64,000 bases of DNA from Papillibacter cinnamivorans DSM 12816 (GTDB lineage: Bacteria > Bacillota > Clostridia > Oscillospirales > Oscillospiraceae). Within the stretch, counting starts at the first letter, position 1. The number at the start of each line of letters is the position of its first letter. This document shows positions 33,253-42,296 of this stretch, piece after piece. Under the pieces are notes generated by a model, which saw nothing but the letters and a program-made list of their open reading frames with translations, was not told the DNA's origin and did no database searches. The stretch spans positions 372,001-436,000 of the forward strand of contig NZ_FWXW01000001.1 of NCBI RefSeq assembly GCF_900176335.1, read 5' to 3'. The position numbers and the translations under genes were made by a program.

Positions 33253-34084
33253 AAATGTGCTGCGTCTTGAGGACGTGACCATGCAGTTCGGCGGGGTCGT
33301 AGCCGTCAATAACCTCTCTCTGGAAGTCAACCGCGGGGAAATCGTCGCCCTCATAGGCCCCAACGGCGCGGGAAAGACCACGGCCTTCAACTGCGTCACC
33401 GGCGTTTACGAGCCGACGAACGGCATCATCCGCTTCAACGAAGAGCAGATTGTGGCAAATCACCCCCGGGGCAAGATGAAAAAGCTCTATAACGGCGAAA
33501 ACGCGAAAAAATACGTGGGTTCCAAGACCATCAGCCCCACGCCGGACGAGATTACGAAGCTTGGCATCGCCCGTACCTTCCAGAATATCCGTCTGTGGAA
33601 AAGCATGACGGTCTTCGACAATGTTCTCACCGCGAAGCATATGCGGGCCAGGCACAACGTTTTCTCCGCCACCCTGCGTATAAGCTATGCGGAGGAAAAA
33701 CGCATGCGGGAGGAAACCGAGGCCCTGCTTGCCGAGCAGAACCTCCTGCAGTATGCCGGGGACCTGGCGGTGAGCCTGCCTTACGGACTTCAGCGCAGGC
33801 TGGAGATCGCCCGCGCCCTTGCCACCGATCCGGCTCTGCTTCTACTGGACGAACCCGCCGCCGGCATGAATCCCCAGGAGACTCAGGATCTGGGGCAGTT
33901 CATTGTACAGATCAAGGATAAGTACAACCTCACCGTTTTCATGATCGAGCACCATATGGACCTGGTGATGCAGTTTTCCGACCGTATCTATGTCATCGAT
34001 TTCGGGAAGCTCATCTGTGAGGGAACGCCCGACGTTGTTCAGGCGGATCCCCGCGTGATCAACGCGTACTTGGGGGTGGGCTGA
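33245..34084 (+). CDS. livG: Branched-chain amino acid ABC transporter ATPase LivG
   Basis: A 279-aa ATPase with Walker A GPNGAGKTT, Q-loop/LivG segment LGIARTFQNIRLWKSMTVFDN, signature VSLPYGLQRRLEIARAL (LSxGxQ-like, as in LivG), Walker B LLLLDEPAAGMNPQE and H-loop MIEHHMD. A ~25-residue insert after the first beta domain is typical of LivG. Its stop overlaps the livF start (TGATG). Confidence 0.93.
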   Translation: MPENVLRLEDVTMQFGGVVAVNNLSLEVNRGEIVALIGPNGAGKTTAFNCVTGVYEPTNGIIRFNEEQIVANHPRGKMKKLYNGENAKKYVGSKTISPTPDEITKLGIARTFQNIRLWKSMTVFDNVLTAKHMRARHNVFSATLRISYAEEKRMREETEALLAEQNLLQYAGDLAVSLPYGLQRRLEIARALATDPALLLLDEPAAGMNPQETQDLGQFIVQIKDKYNLTVFMIEHHMDLVMQFSDRIYVIDFGKLICEGTPDVVQADPRVINAYLGVG

Positions 34085-34794
34085 TGAGCGAAATCATACT
34101 CAGCATCAAGGACCTGAAGGTCAATTACGGCGGCATCGAGGCCGTAAAGGGCATCTCCTTTGATGTTCCGAAGGGCGATATCGTCACCCTCATCGGAGCC
34201 AACGGCGCCGGAAAAAGCTCGACGCTGCGCACCATAGCGGGTCTGGTTCGGCCCAAAGGCGGCGCCATCGAGTTTCAGGGGGAAAACATCATCGGCAAAG
34301 ATGCGGCGAGCATTGTTAAAAAAGGCGTCACTCTTGTCCCCGAGGGCCGGCGCATTTTCCCGGACCTCACGGTGAATGAAAACCTCCGCATCGGCGCCTA
34401 TCTGCGCAACGACGACATTTCCGCGGACCTGGATTGGGTATACGAACTGTTCCCGCGGCTCAAAGAACGCTCCTGGCAGGCCGGGGGCACCCTTTCCGGA
34501 GGCGAGCAGCAGATGCTGGCCGTGGGCAGGGCCCTCATGAGCCGCCCGAAGCTTATGATGATGGACGAGCCGTCTCTCGGCCTCGCCCCCCTTATCGTCC
34601 GGGACATCTTCAGCATCATCAAAGAGATCAATAAGCGCGGCGTCACCATTCTCCTCATCGAGCAGAACGCCAACATGGCCCTTTCCACCGCCCACATGGG
34701 CTATGTCCTGGAAACCGGCCGCATCACCCTCTCCGGCCCTGGCAAGGAGCTCCTCGCCAACGAGGCCGTCAAGGCCGCCTATCTGGGTACATAA
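34084..34794 (+). CDS. livF: Branched-chain amino acid ABC transporter ATPase LivF
   Basis: A 236-aa ATPase with LivF features: IKDLKVNYGGIEAVKGISFD, Walker A GANGAGKSST, VPEGRRIFPDLTVNENLRIG, signature LSGGEQQMLAVGRALMSRP, Walker B MMMDEPSLGLAP and IEQNANMALSTAHMGYVLET. Last gene of the operon, translationally coupled to livG. Confidence 0.94.
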   Translation: MSEIILSIKDLKVNYGGIEAVKGISFDVPKGDIVTLIGANGAGKSSTLRTIAGLVRPKGGAIEFQGENIIGKDAASIVKKGVTLVPEGRRIFPDLTVNENLRIGAYLRNDDISADLDWVYELFPRLKERSWQAGGTLSGGEQQMLAVGRALMSRPKLMMMDEPSLGLAPLIVRDIFSIIKEINKRGVTILLIEQNANMALSTAHMGYVLETGRITLSGPGKELLANEAVKAAYLGT

Positions 34795-34859
34795 ACAGCG
34801 TTGGCCGCCATAGTCTTTTGACCAGAAGCGATACATATTGCGTGTTGCTGCCGAAGGCG

Positions 34860-34914
34860 GCTGAAAATACAAAGAAGGGCCCGCTCAAAACGGGCCCTTT
34901 TTTGTATTTTCAGC
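34860..34914. terminator. Terminator of the liv operon
   Basis: A 24-bp stem with one mismatch (CTGAAAATACAAA...AAGGGCCCG against CGGGCCCTT...TTTGTATTTTCAG) with a T6 run inside the right arm. It separates livF from the convergent merR gene and may work both ways. Confidence 0.88.
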
Positions 34915-34937
34915 GCTTGAGTCACGCGAAAAACCGG

Positions 34938-35645
34938 TCAGTCCCGGTTGGCAGTCTCCGGGCTTTTCGTATGCCTCTCGGATTTTATGAGCTGCAGATG
35001 CAGCAGCGGAAGCAGCGTGTTGATATTTTCAATGCACCCCAGTATCAAAGCTTCCTGTTCCTCCGGAGTGTGCGCTTGGGTCCTGTGCCGGATATATCTG
35101 TTGTAAGCGTGCGTTTCCGCTCGGACCAGCCTGCGCAGTTCATGCATGAAATCCTTAGCCGCGGTCAAAGGAATCCCCAAATCGAAAAAATACTTTGCAA
35201 GCTTGCAGATCGTTATGCTGTCGGAGGGAAACAGGTCGCCTTCCGGCTCAATCGGCTCAATGACCGATAATTTGATCAGTCCGTCGATGATCCCGTCCTC
35301 AATCCCGGATGCTCTCATCTGCTCCATGCTGACGGGCTGGTCGATGGAACCCAGCGGAAGCAGCTGGTTGATCGACTGCATCGAATCCAGCAGGGGAGCG
35401 ATGTCTATGAGGTTATCGTCTCCGCTGAGCACCAGCTTGATTTGAGAAAGCGGCAGCCCCGCTTCTTTCAGCTTTTGAATCAGCCGAAGCTTTTCAATAA
35501 AGTTCTCGCCGTAATAGGCCATATTTTTCGCGGATTTTTCCGGAGGCGGAAGCAGTCCCTCTTTGATATAGAAATTGATCATTGTCCGGGAAAATCCGGT
35601 CAGCTCCTCCAGCTTGCGCATGGGTACATTTTGTTTATTTCTCAT
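34938..35645 (-). CDS. MerR-family transcriptional regulator
   Basis: A 235-aa MerR-type protein. The N-terminal winged HTH (MRKLEELTGFSRTMINFYIK, EGLLPPPEKSAKNMAYYGEN) and the dimerisation helix (LRLIQKLKEAGLPLSQIKLV) are clear. The C-terminal domain is all-helical without the Cys ligands of metal sensors. It is divergent from a short frame at 35777 and convergent with the liv operon. Target unknown; the shared intergenic promoter region is the obvious candidate. Confidence 0.87.
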   Translation of the reverse strand: MRNKQNVPMRKLEELTGFSRTMINFYIKEGLLPPPEKSAKNMAYYGENFIEKLRLIQKLKEAGLPLSQIKLVLSGDDNLIDIAPLLDSMQSINQLLPLGSIDQPVSMEQMRASGIEDGIIDGLIKLSVIEPIEPEGDLFPSDSITICKLAKYFFDLGIPLTAAKDFMHELRRLVRAETHAYNRYIRHRTQAHTPEEQEALILGCIENINTLLPLLHLQLIKSERHTKSPETANRD

Positions 35646-35670
35646 ATAAACCGCCCCCTGAATATTACTA

Positions 35671-35749
35671 TAGATTAATACTATTTACTTGTCAATTCCC
35701 ATTGACAAAGAAAAGGAGCGGTGTTAATATCAATAGTGCAGAGTAACAC
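35671..35749. promoter_or_regulatory. Divergent promoters and operator of the merR locus
   Basis: Leftward promoter: TTGACA (35699-35694 on the minus strand) and TATAGT with 17-nt spacing toward merR. Rightward promoter: TTGACA (35702-35707) and TAATAT (35725-35730), also 17 nt. The two -35 boxes are nearly back to back. GTGTTA...TAACAC (35721-35749) forms an inverted repeat across the rightward start region. Confidence 0.7.
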
Positions 35750-35776
35750 TATATACTTTATGCAAGGGGCGATGTA

Positions 35777-36247
35777 ATGTTCATGCTTATGGAACAGATC
35801 GGACATGTCGTTATGCCGTGGATCGGAAACATGGCGGCATACCTGGGAAATGATCGGGTCCTGCTTGCTGCCGGCATGGACAGCGTAATCATTTTTGTCA
35901 CCTTCCGCAAAAAGAAGATTCGCGGCGTGTGCGGTTTCAGCCGGGTAGACGGCGGTCCATATGGCTCCGGCCCCGAAAAAACGGCCCGGCTCCGTTCCTG
36001 CGCCCTCCTCGCCGGCCTTGCCTGCCGCTGTTATGTCCAGCTCAGATTCTCCTCTGCCGCATTCGTCTCCGCCGGCGGCATCGGATTCGATCGCGTTCTG
36101 TTTACCTTTTGGCAGGCAATAACGAGAATGTCTATGAAAACCCTGTCCCAATCGTCGCGTGAGCCCCGCGGCGGTTCATCCGGCAGCCGGGATAAATTCC
36201 ACTCTTATTGGGAAAAGCGCGCTGGCCGCCGTCTGGTATCCCCGTGA
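35777..36247 (+). CDS. Hypothetical, probably truncated gene divergent from merR
   Basis: A 156-codon frame with a good start (AAGGGG 8 nt upstream) behind the merR-controlled promoter. The first ~45 residues (MFMLMEQIGHVVMPWIGNMA ... DSVIIFVTF) read like a natural N-terminus. From about residue 46 the sequence is Arg/Ser/Gly-rich and looks like out-of-frame GC-rich DNA. I infer the head of a gene whose remainder has been lost, close to the edge of the AT-rich island. No family recognised. Confidence 0.35.
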   Translation: MFMLMEQIGHVVMPWIGNMAAYLGNDRVLLAAGMDSVIIFVTFRKKKIRGVCGFSRVDGGPYGSGPEKTARLRSCALLAGLACRCYVQLRFSSAAFVSAGGIGFDRVLFTFWQAITRMSMKTLSQSSREPRGGSSGSRDKFHSYWEKRAGRRLVSP

Positions 36248-36494
36248 GCCGCCCGAAGCCCATAAGGATAGACAGGTGCCGTCTTTTTACCCGAACCGCC
36301 GCCGGAACCTGCAGTCCGCCGCACATAAAATAAGCGGAAGAGAAGCTTCGATCTTTCTCCCGTATTTTGTTGTTTTTATGAAGTTTATTTTAATACAGAA
36401 AGCTCCCGGTGCTGTAATCCCAACGTCAGAAGGTAATTTATGTCAGGGCGACCGAACACATAAAAACCTTCCCTTGTTTTCCCTGTTCTGTCCC

Positions 36495-36782
36495 TTACTC
36501 TTGTTTTACATGTTCTACTATGTTTTCCCACTCATATTCACAGACAAAATATAGTTGTGACGCAGAATATGTTTTCCCTTCTGCTGTTCGAAATTCTACA
36601 AGCCACTAAAGATGTTCTTGCATTACATTATGATCTTTGAAATAGTCAATGTAATATACAACCTCACCGATTTTAAATTCTCTTGCATATTTCCAGTCAA
36701 ATTTTGTACCATGTTCACATGCTACAAAATTCGTTATTATTACAATGGGGCTATTTTCTTGTGATTCTGTTATAACACTCAT
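36495..36782 (-). pseudogene. Small gene interrupted by an in-frame TAG
   Basis: AAGGAG 8 nt before an ATG at 36782 opens a 58-codon frame (MSVITESQENSPIVIITNFV ...). It ends in TAG at 36606-36608. The same frame continues without further stops for 36 codons (WLVEFRTAEGKTYSASQLYF ... EHVKQE) to a TAA at 36495. Both halves have the same composition and a natural protein character, so a nonsense mutation, or readthrough, of a ~95-aa protein is the simplest explanation. No family recognised. Confidence 0.55.
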
Positions 36783-36803
36783 ATATTTTCTCCTTAGTTC
36801 GAG

Positions 36804-37190
36804 TTAACGTTCCCATGTGTCAGTGAGGCAGTTCTTTTGACATAAATCATGCGCACCGTCAGTCATGTAAAGTAATCCCCCGGTTGATGCAGTTAAGTCT
36901 TTAAAATATATGCAAGTACGCGATGGTAACAAACTTGGGGGCTTCGGGATATAAAGGAACCGTATTTTTGTATCCCCACTTATTTGTTGCTCTTTGTCAT
37001 CTATATAACGATTTTATGTAAAACAAGGGAGTAAGCCGATAATAGCAAAAATTGCGGATACGAAACTAAAACTAAGAGTAATTTTTATTCCGTGTACTAA
37101 TGCGTCGTTTGCTTCTTGTTTTGTTTTGTAGCGTTTTAAATGATTCGAACCCCCGACCTTTTGGTTCGTAGAGTAAAAATGTTCATTTTG
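36804..37190 (-). pseudogene. Possible decayed frame with an in-frame TAA
   Basis: In one minus-strand frame two protein-like stretches are separated only by a TAA at 37014-37016. The upstream stretch ends in a hydrophobic helix (HGIKITLSFSFVSAIFAIIG). The downstream one reads FKDLTASTGGLLYMTDGAHD ... CLTDTWER and stops at 36804. No convincing start codon is present. It may be the remnant of one gene; the evidence is weak. Confidence 0.25.
37142..37171 (-). other. tRNA 3'-half-like sequence, possible att remnant
   Basis: On the minus strand a 30-bp segment reads like a tRNA from anticodon loop to T-arm: CTACGAACCAAAAGGTC, then GGGGGTTCGAATC with the canonical T-loop. It has no acceptor stem, CCA or 5' half, so it is not a gene. 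Phage and island attachment cores often consist of exactly this part of a tRNA. The anticodon loop CTACGAA would correspond to tRNA-Arg(ACG). Confidence 0.5.
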
Positions 37191-37342
37191 TCTCGTATCT
37201 TCCCATCAAAAAATCCTTTATATTACAACGTTTTGTTCGTTTTTCATTTCATCTCGCGCGGTATTTTATAGTGGGAAATTGGCTTAGTAGTGGGAATTTA
37301 GTGGGAAAACTTCGTCTATTATTCCAATACTTATTTATCTGT

Positions 37343-38668
37343 TTAGGCATCAATATTAATTTCGTCCCACAGGTGCTGATTGCTTTGATAATCGAAAGAT
37401 ACGTGGGCACATAATTTATATATATGACGTCGATACACAGTATCTTTCGGATAATAACAACCAGTGATTGTACATTCATTCCCAAAGTATAACTTGACCA
37501 TTTGGTTTCTCTTTTTTGCAACTATTGTTAATTTAAAATTTTGACGATTATCGGTCTTTTCATGCAGTTTTTCTATTATGCTTTTTGCCGAATGATCGTT
37601 TAAATCATAATGTATAATTACTTCTTTTGTTGTTTGCGTTAGAATGGATGTAATGATCGAATCTGAAAAAAAGTCTCCCAAATATGGTACTTCAATCAAG
37701 ATTCTTTCTGGTTTGAATATATTACAATTATACAAAATATCGTAGATTTCTCCATCAAGCAAAGGTCTGTCTTGATAATATGCGTTTTCGAAGATATCCA
37801 GGTGTTGATCTAGTTTCTCTGAAACATTCAATATATTAATAAGCTGTTCTGGTGATTCATCAACTTCTAAGGTGCTTGATAAGCAAATAGGTTTCTGCGG
37901 CTGTGAAAGTAATCTCCATGCACCATTCATACGTTGATTAATTTGCTCTTGAAAAGCATCTGCATATACTTGGAATCCAGAGCTAAACTTAAACGATAAT
38001 GATTTATCTTCTCGGTTTATATAAACAAAACAATAATCTTTAATATATGACAGGGTATGATATGAGATATCAAGTATTCTGTATAATTCAACCTCGGGTG
38101 CAAAATTACTGAAAAACACAGTATTTTCGATACGGCTTTCTCGGTATATTGTAGATAATGTATCAAAGCGATTATGTAAAAATTCTAATGAGATTGGATA
38201 AATTTCCTGCAGGTAAACCTGATTATATGGAGGCTCTCGATAAGTTCCGACAGGACTAGTGTCAGTAACTTCACCTGTAATTTGGTTAATAAAAATCCTG
38301 CTAAATTGTTTCCTTAATATCTGCACATTTTTTTGAGTTTTAAGCGATTGGCCTCCCTTTTCAGTTAATACAATATTACCTGCAGATACTGCAACAAGTT
38401 GATCGGCATCTAACTGTGCAATGATTTGAAGCATAACGCTTTCCGGGACCCCAAATTGAGCTGCAATTTCCGAATTATTTTTCGATCCAAGACTGATCGA
38501 AGTCATGATGCACTCATAAATAAACGGAAGATTTTGCGTTCTGCGTTCCCATACATTTAATCCAATTTCTTGAATGGGAATGAAAACCGGAATGCGGCAT
38601 ATAAAATCATACCCGGGAATGGATTCGGAAATATATTTTTTTAATTCCTTTTGCCATCCAAATAACAT
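37343..38668 (-). CDS. mkoB: PLD-like protein of a type I Mokosh system (MkoB), degenerate HKD
   Basis: A 441-aa protein encoded directly after the kinase-helicase gene and overlapping it by 28 bp, with GGAGG 10 nt before its ATG. Residues 40-110 form a winged-helix-like region (ECIMTSISLGSKNNSEIAAQ, FGVPESVMLQIIAQLDADQL). The C-terminal third has the layout of a phospholipase-D-like domain: a VIIHYDLNDHSAKSIIEKLH strand-helix, then MVKLYFGNECTITGC near residues 390-404, where a catalytic HxK(x)4D(x)6GS would be expected. The lysine is kept, but His and Asp are replaced by Met and Asn. In Mokosh type I a PLD nuclease partners the helicase; here the nuclease looks inactive or atypical. Confidence 0.65.
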   Translation of the reverse strand: MLFGWQKELKKYISESIPGYDFICRIPVFIPIQEIGLNVWERRTQNLPFIYECIMTSISLGSKNNSEIAAQFGVPESVMLQIIAQLDADQLVAVSAGNIVLTEKGGQSLKTQKNVQILRKQFSRIFINQITGEVTDTSPVGTYREPPYNQVYLQEIYPISLEFLHNRFDTLSTIYRESRIENTVFFSNFAPEVELYRILDISYHTLSYIKDYCFVYINREDKSLSFKFSSGFQVYADAFQEQINQRMNGAWRLLSQPQKPICLSSTLEVDESPEQLINILNVSEKLDQHLDIFENAYYQDRPLLDGEIYDILYNCNIFKPERILIEVPYLGDFFSDSIITSILTQTTKEVIIHYDLNDHSAKSIIEKLHEKTDNRQNFKLTIVAKKRNQMVKLYFGNECTITGCYYPKDTVYRRHIYKLCAHVSFDYQSNQHLWDEINIDA

Positions 38669-41600
38669 GATGAAAAATCCTCCGAACTAATGAATCTGCA
38701 TTGCTCAGGATGGGTCTGGATATACTTTTGTACAGATGGAAATAGATTTTCCGGAATATGTGGATTATTAAGAAAGTTCGAATCACCAATTATAATGAGA
38801 GTACGTTGTGCGCGCGAAAAAGACACGTTTAATCGGGCCTGTTCACGAAGAAATCCAATAGACTTGCTACTACTACTTCTTACGGTTGAATAAATAATGA
38901 TATCCCGTTGGCTGCCTTGGAACGCATCGACAGTATTAATGTCTACTTTGATATTTCTAAATTCAGTGTGTTTAAGCCTATTTTGTATTAACTCCAATTG
39001 GGCTCTATAGGGGGTAATAACACCAATAGAGTATGTGACATTAATTATGCCTATCTCCTGGTCTATTCTTGATAAACACTGTTGTATAACCGTTACTTCC
39101 ATGGGATTCACATAACTCCTCATATTGTGACCGATTTGAAGCTGCTCGAAACGATTGTTTCCAGCCAGAGAAGTTGAGATCCATGTAATAGCATAATTCT
39201 GCAACATTGGTAATTCAATTTTCCTATCTGCCGCGGATACACCGTTCTGTACCTTCCCGTCGTAAAATACTAGACTTATTAGTTCTCCGATACATGGGTG
39301 CATTCGATATTGCGTTGAAAGGGTTTCTTTACAATTATCTGGTAACAACTCAAATAGCTTACCAAACCCTGTATTACGCAACTGACTAATCTTTATTTCG
39401 TGGGCATTTCGCTTCAAAGCCTCTCGATCGAAGATGGGAGGTAGTTGTAAATGATCTCCCACTAAAATAACTCTGTATGCTTTAACTAATGATACCATTA
39501 TTTCTGGAAAAGTAGCTTTTGCAGCTTCATCGATTATCACATAGTCGAATACCATATTACGAACATAAGGGTCGGAAATAAATCCCGAACATGTTCCGGC
39601 TACGATTGTGGCATTCTTGATATAATATTCTCCTAATTCATCGCTTTCCAATAAATGGCGGCACCATTGATCCATGATAAGGCATTGCTGTATGTAAGTA
39701 GTATTGTATGCTTTTTTGTATGTCAATTCAAAGTCGGATACGATGGTCTCTAAACATTCAACTTCATTTTGCGGTAGATTGGATACCCTCAAGCTTTCTT
39801 TTGCTTGAGCATATTTTAGAAAAGTTTCAAAAGGAATATTGTGTGTGACTAATAGTTCATGTAATTTCTGTGAACATAATTTCACACTCTGTTTAGCCCA
39901 TAATTCTTGGCAGTGATTTAAGCCATAAAATGTATTTACATCTTCCTCAATATTATCCTCACTTCCAATGCGGATAGTGGTTGCACTTTCTATTATAAAT
40001 GGACTTAAATCCTTTAGGATTTTGTCAACTGCAGCATGCGATTGTGATACAATCAGTATTTTTTGGTTCTTTGCAGGATTTTTTTCATTCTCTGCTAAGA
40101 TCTGGCGAATAACTTCAATCAAAACATTTGTTTTCCCTGTTCCTGGTGGACCTTGAATTAGGGCTATATCATTAGCTTCTAGTATTTTACGAACTGCACG
40201 TTTTTGTGTAATATCAAGTTGCTGGTTAAAATAATGTGGAGATTGCAGCAACTGAAAACACCCTGGTGATTCTGCTCCGACTAATATTCCTTTAAGATTC
40301 CCGGTATTATTTGTTTCAGATCTTCTAAATTCTTCAAGCGCAGCTTCCTGGCGTTGATATTGCTGGATCTCCTTTCGATAATCAACACATATTGAACCTT
40401 TTGGGGGAAGTTGTGGCCTCCTTGGTGATGATTTTACAGCTAGAGTCGTTCCATCGTCTCGATATTCAAGGAAGGAACCTATTTCAATAAGCTTTGTTTT
40501 CTTATTACGTTCTGCTGTGCGTTCAATGACGAAAGTTGTCTCTTGACTAAAGTTGTCATCAGGTATGTCGTCCCCAGCAAGTTTAAAAAGTACTGTACCA
40601 TTCTCAATGTTGACATTGGAATATAAAATACGAGCTGCATTTTGGGAAGCATTTTGAATCATTGCCTGGATAAACTGACGCCATATGCCATATTGATTAT
40701 CGTATTCACGATCAATATTTTTTTGTGAGCTTATATCATGCTGAAAATCATTGATTCGATTACAGAGTATTTCATTAAAGTTGTTTTTAATACTAGTGCT
40801 TGATATTACATGTGAATAGAAAAAGTCAAACTGACCAGGAAGCTCCAATGAAAATTTTCTGCGCTGTTCTCGCTTATATGCATCAAGTCTTCTGAAGGAT
40901 GTTACATGGAATATACCACTATTTTGTACACACTCCATTGAAATGCTGACGCCATCAAAACGATATACGGGCGCTTCTATAGATGGGGTATTCACAAACC
41001 CACCCATAAATTGTGAGGGAAGAAAATTGTTAAGGATAGAAGCATATGTAATATTTCTACTTACTAGATTTTGAGCCTTAAGCTGCTCAAGCCGTTCAGT
41101 TGGAACCGCAAAATAGTAGTGTTCATTACAGCCGCAGTATCGCTGATAGAGTTCAGTTAGTGCTATATCACAATCATCAATATTCTCATATCGATTAGCA
41201 GGTTCCGGAGCACACATCTTACAGAGGATGTCTTTAAGTGTTACATCAATTCCTCCCGCACCACCAATTACGCCTATAATTTCATTAGCAGATGGAGGCG
41301 CGTTTCCAGTAAAAAGATTATAAATTACCGCACCTAAAGAATATATATCACTTCTTTCCGATGCGTTTTCACTATGGATTGTTACCTCTGGTGCTGAATA
41401 ATTTTGCGTAGCAAATTGGTAGGTTGTCCCGACCTGCAGCATACCTCGTATCTTTGCAATTCCAAAATCAATCAGTTTAAGCTCATAATCGTCTGTAACG
41501 AGAATATTGCTTGGATTTATGTCACGGTGAATAACAGAGTTAAAATGAGCATAGCGTATTGCATTTGTTAGTTGCCTAACCAATTGATATCTTATTGATA

Positions 41601-41913
41601 TGTTGGGAATAGACTCAATAATATGTGAAAGTGGCTTTCCTGGAATATATTCCATGGATATGATACCTTCGATGTGCCCGGCATCATACTCCCTAATCTC
41701 CGAATTATATATACGTACAATGTTTTTACATGCTTTAAGTCGTAAAAGTGCCTGTGTTTCTTTTTGAAAAATAGTCTGATATATAGGTGTCTCAAGGTGC
41801 TTTATACGTTTAATAACATATTGTTGCCCGCTAGAGGTGACTACCAACTGTACCATTGTATCAAACTGTGAAGGTTTGCTTAGTGTTTTTACTATTTTGC
41901 GACTCATAAGCAT
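38641..41913 (-). CDS. mkoA: Protein kinase-UPF1/COG1112-type helicase fusion, Mokosh MkoA
   Basis: A 1090-aa fusion. Residues ~1-270 form a Ser/Thr kinase with all key residues: K35 (YVIKRIK), E52, HRDINPSN (D131, N136), IDFG (D149) and SAPE. A middle region links to a superfamily 1 helicase: Walker A GPPGTGKT near 590, SQSHAAVDKIL, DEAA near 795, GDHLQLPP, QYRMH near 870, VDAFQGSQRDIIIYSTVR near 1000 and SFSRAQR near 1030. Kinase plus COG1112 helicase, with an adjacent PLD-like gene, is the published composition of type I Mokosh anti-phage defence. The start may be ATG 41913 or 41907. No truncation is visible, so the protein should be functional. Confidence 0.82.
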   Translation of the reverse strand: MLMSRKIVKTLSKPSQFDTMVQLVVTSSGQQYVIKRIKHLETPIYQTIFQKETQALLRLKACKNIVRIYNSEIREYDAGHIEGIISMEYIPGKPLSHIIESIPNISIRYQLVRQLTNAIRYAHFNSVIHRDINPSNILVTDDYELKLIDFGIAKIRGMLQVGTTYQFATQNYSAPEVTIHSENASERSDIYSLGAVIYNLFTGNAPPSANEIIGVIGGAGGIDVTLKDILCKMCAPEPANRYENIDDCDIALTELYQRYCGCNEHYYFAVPTERLEQLKAQNLVSRNITYASILNNFLPSQFMGGFVNTPSIEAPVYRFDGVSISMECVQNSGIFHVTSFRRLDAYKREQRRKFSLELPGQFDFFYSHVISSTSIKNNFNEILCNRINDFQHDISSQKNIDREYDNQYGIWRQFIQAMIQNASQNAARILYSNVNIENGTVLFKLAGDDIPDDNFSQETTFVIERTAERNKKTKLIEIGSFLEYRDDGTTLAVKSSPRRPQLPPKGSICVDYRKEIQQYQRQEAALEEFRRSETNNTGNLKGILVGAESPGCFQLLQSPHYFNQQLDITQKRAVRKILEANDIALIQGPPGTGKTNVLIEVIRQILAENEKNPAKNQKILIVSQSHAAVDKILKDLSPFIIESATTIRIGSEDNIEEDVNTFYGLNHCQELWAKQSVKLCSQKLHELLVTHNIPFETFLKYAQAKESLRVSNLPQNEVECLETIVSDFELTYKKAYNTTYIQQCLIMDQWCRHLLESDELGEYYIKNATIVAGTCSGFISDPYVRNMVFDYVIIDEAAKATFPEIMVSLVKAYRVILVGDHLQLPPIFDREALKRNAHEIKISQLRNTGFGKLFELLPDNCKETLSTQYRMHPCIGELISLVFYDGKVQNGVSAADRKIELPMLQNYAITWISTSLAGNNRFEQLQIGHNMRSYVNPMEVTVIQQCLSRIDQEIGIINVTYSIGVITPYRAQLELIQNRLKHTEFRNIKVDINTVDAFQGSQRDIIIYSTVRSSSSKSIGFLREQARLNVSFSRAQRTLIIIGDSNFLNNPHIPENLFPSVQKYIQTHPEQCRFISSEDFSSCYLDGKRN

Positions 41914-42023
41914 GTATTCCCTTCAAATATTTTTTATTTAAAAGATTTGTTGATATTACATCGTTTTCATCAAACTGGGTCGTATTGGATATTATGATTA
42001 CATTTTACACTAATTCATTCTAC

Positions 42024-42065
42024 AAAAAAAGATAGCAATAGTTAAAATCTATTGCTATCTTTTTT
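42024..42065. terminator. Bidirectional terminator between Mokosh genes and phage end
   Basis: A 17-bp stem (AAAAAGATAGCAATAG against CTATTGCTATCTTTTT) with T-runs on both strands. It isolates the Mokosh operon from transcripts coming from the phage lysis genes. Confidence 0.85.
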
Positions 42066-42121
42066 ATTATTACAAAATGCTGGTTTGCAGGGAGTTAATC
42101 CCTAAAGTAATGTTTAATCTA

Positions 42122-42161
42122 GATAGAGAAAGCCCCCTCAAACGAGGGGGCTTTCTCTATC
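42122..42161. repeat. Perfect 18-bp inverted repeat
   Basis: Arms GATAGAGAAAGCCCCCTC and its complement with an AAAC loop. It has the strength of a terminator but no clean T-run. It sits between the Mokosh terminator and a small plus-strand gene; it may end the phage late transcript or be a structural end element. Confidence 0.6.
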
Positions 42162-42296
42162 ATTATCTATTGCAAATTTCTAAAAATGGTGTATTGTGGA
42201 ATTGGTGGTTTATAGAACGTAATCCGATTTATGGGAACGGCTGCAACCCTGATTTGCACGGGGCCAACGCCCACTACTAAAGATCGGAGGACGCCA

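Noticed and set aside
34084-35645. MerR protein as regulator of the liv operon
   Set aside because: The genes are convergent and separated by a strong terminator; the merR promoter region instead faces the short frame at 35777.
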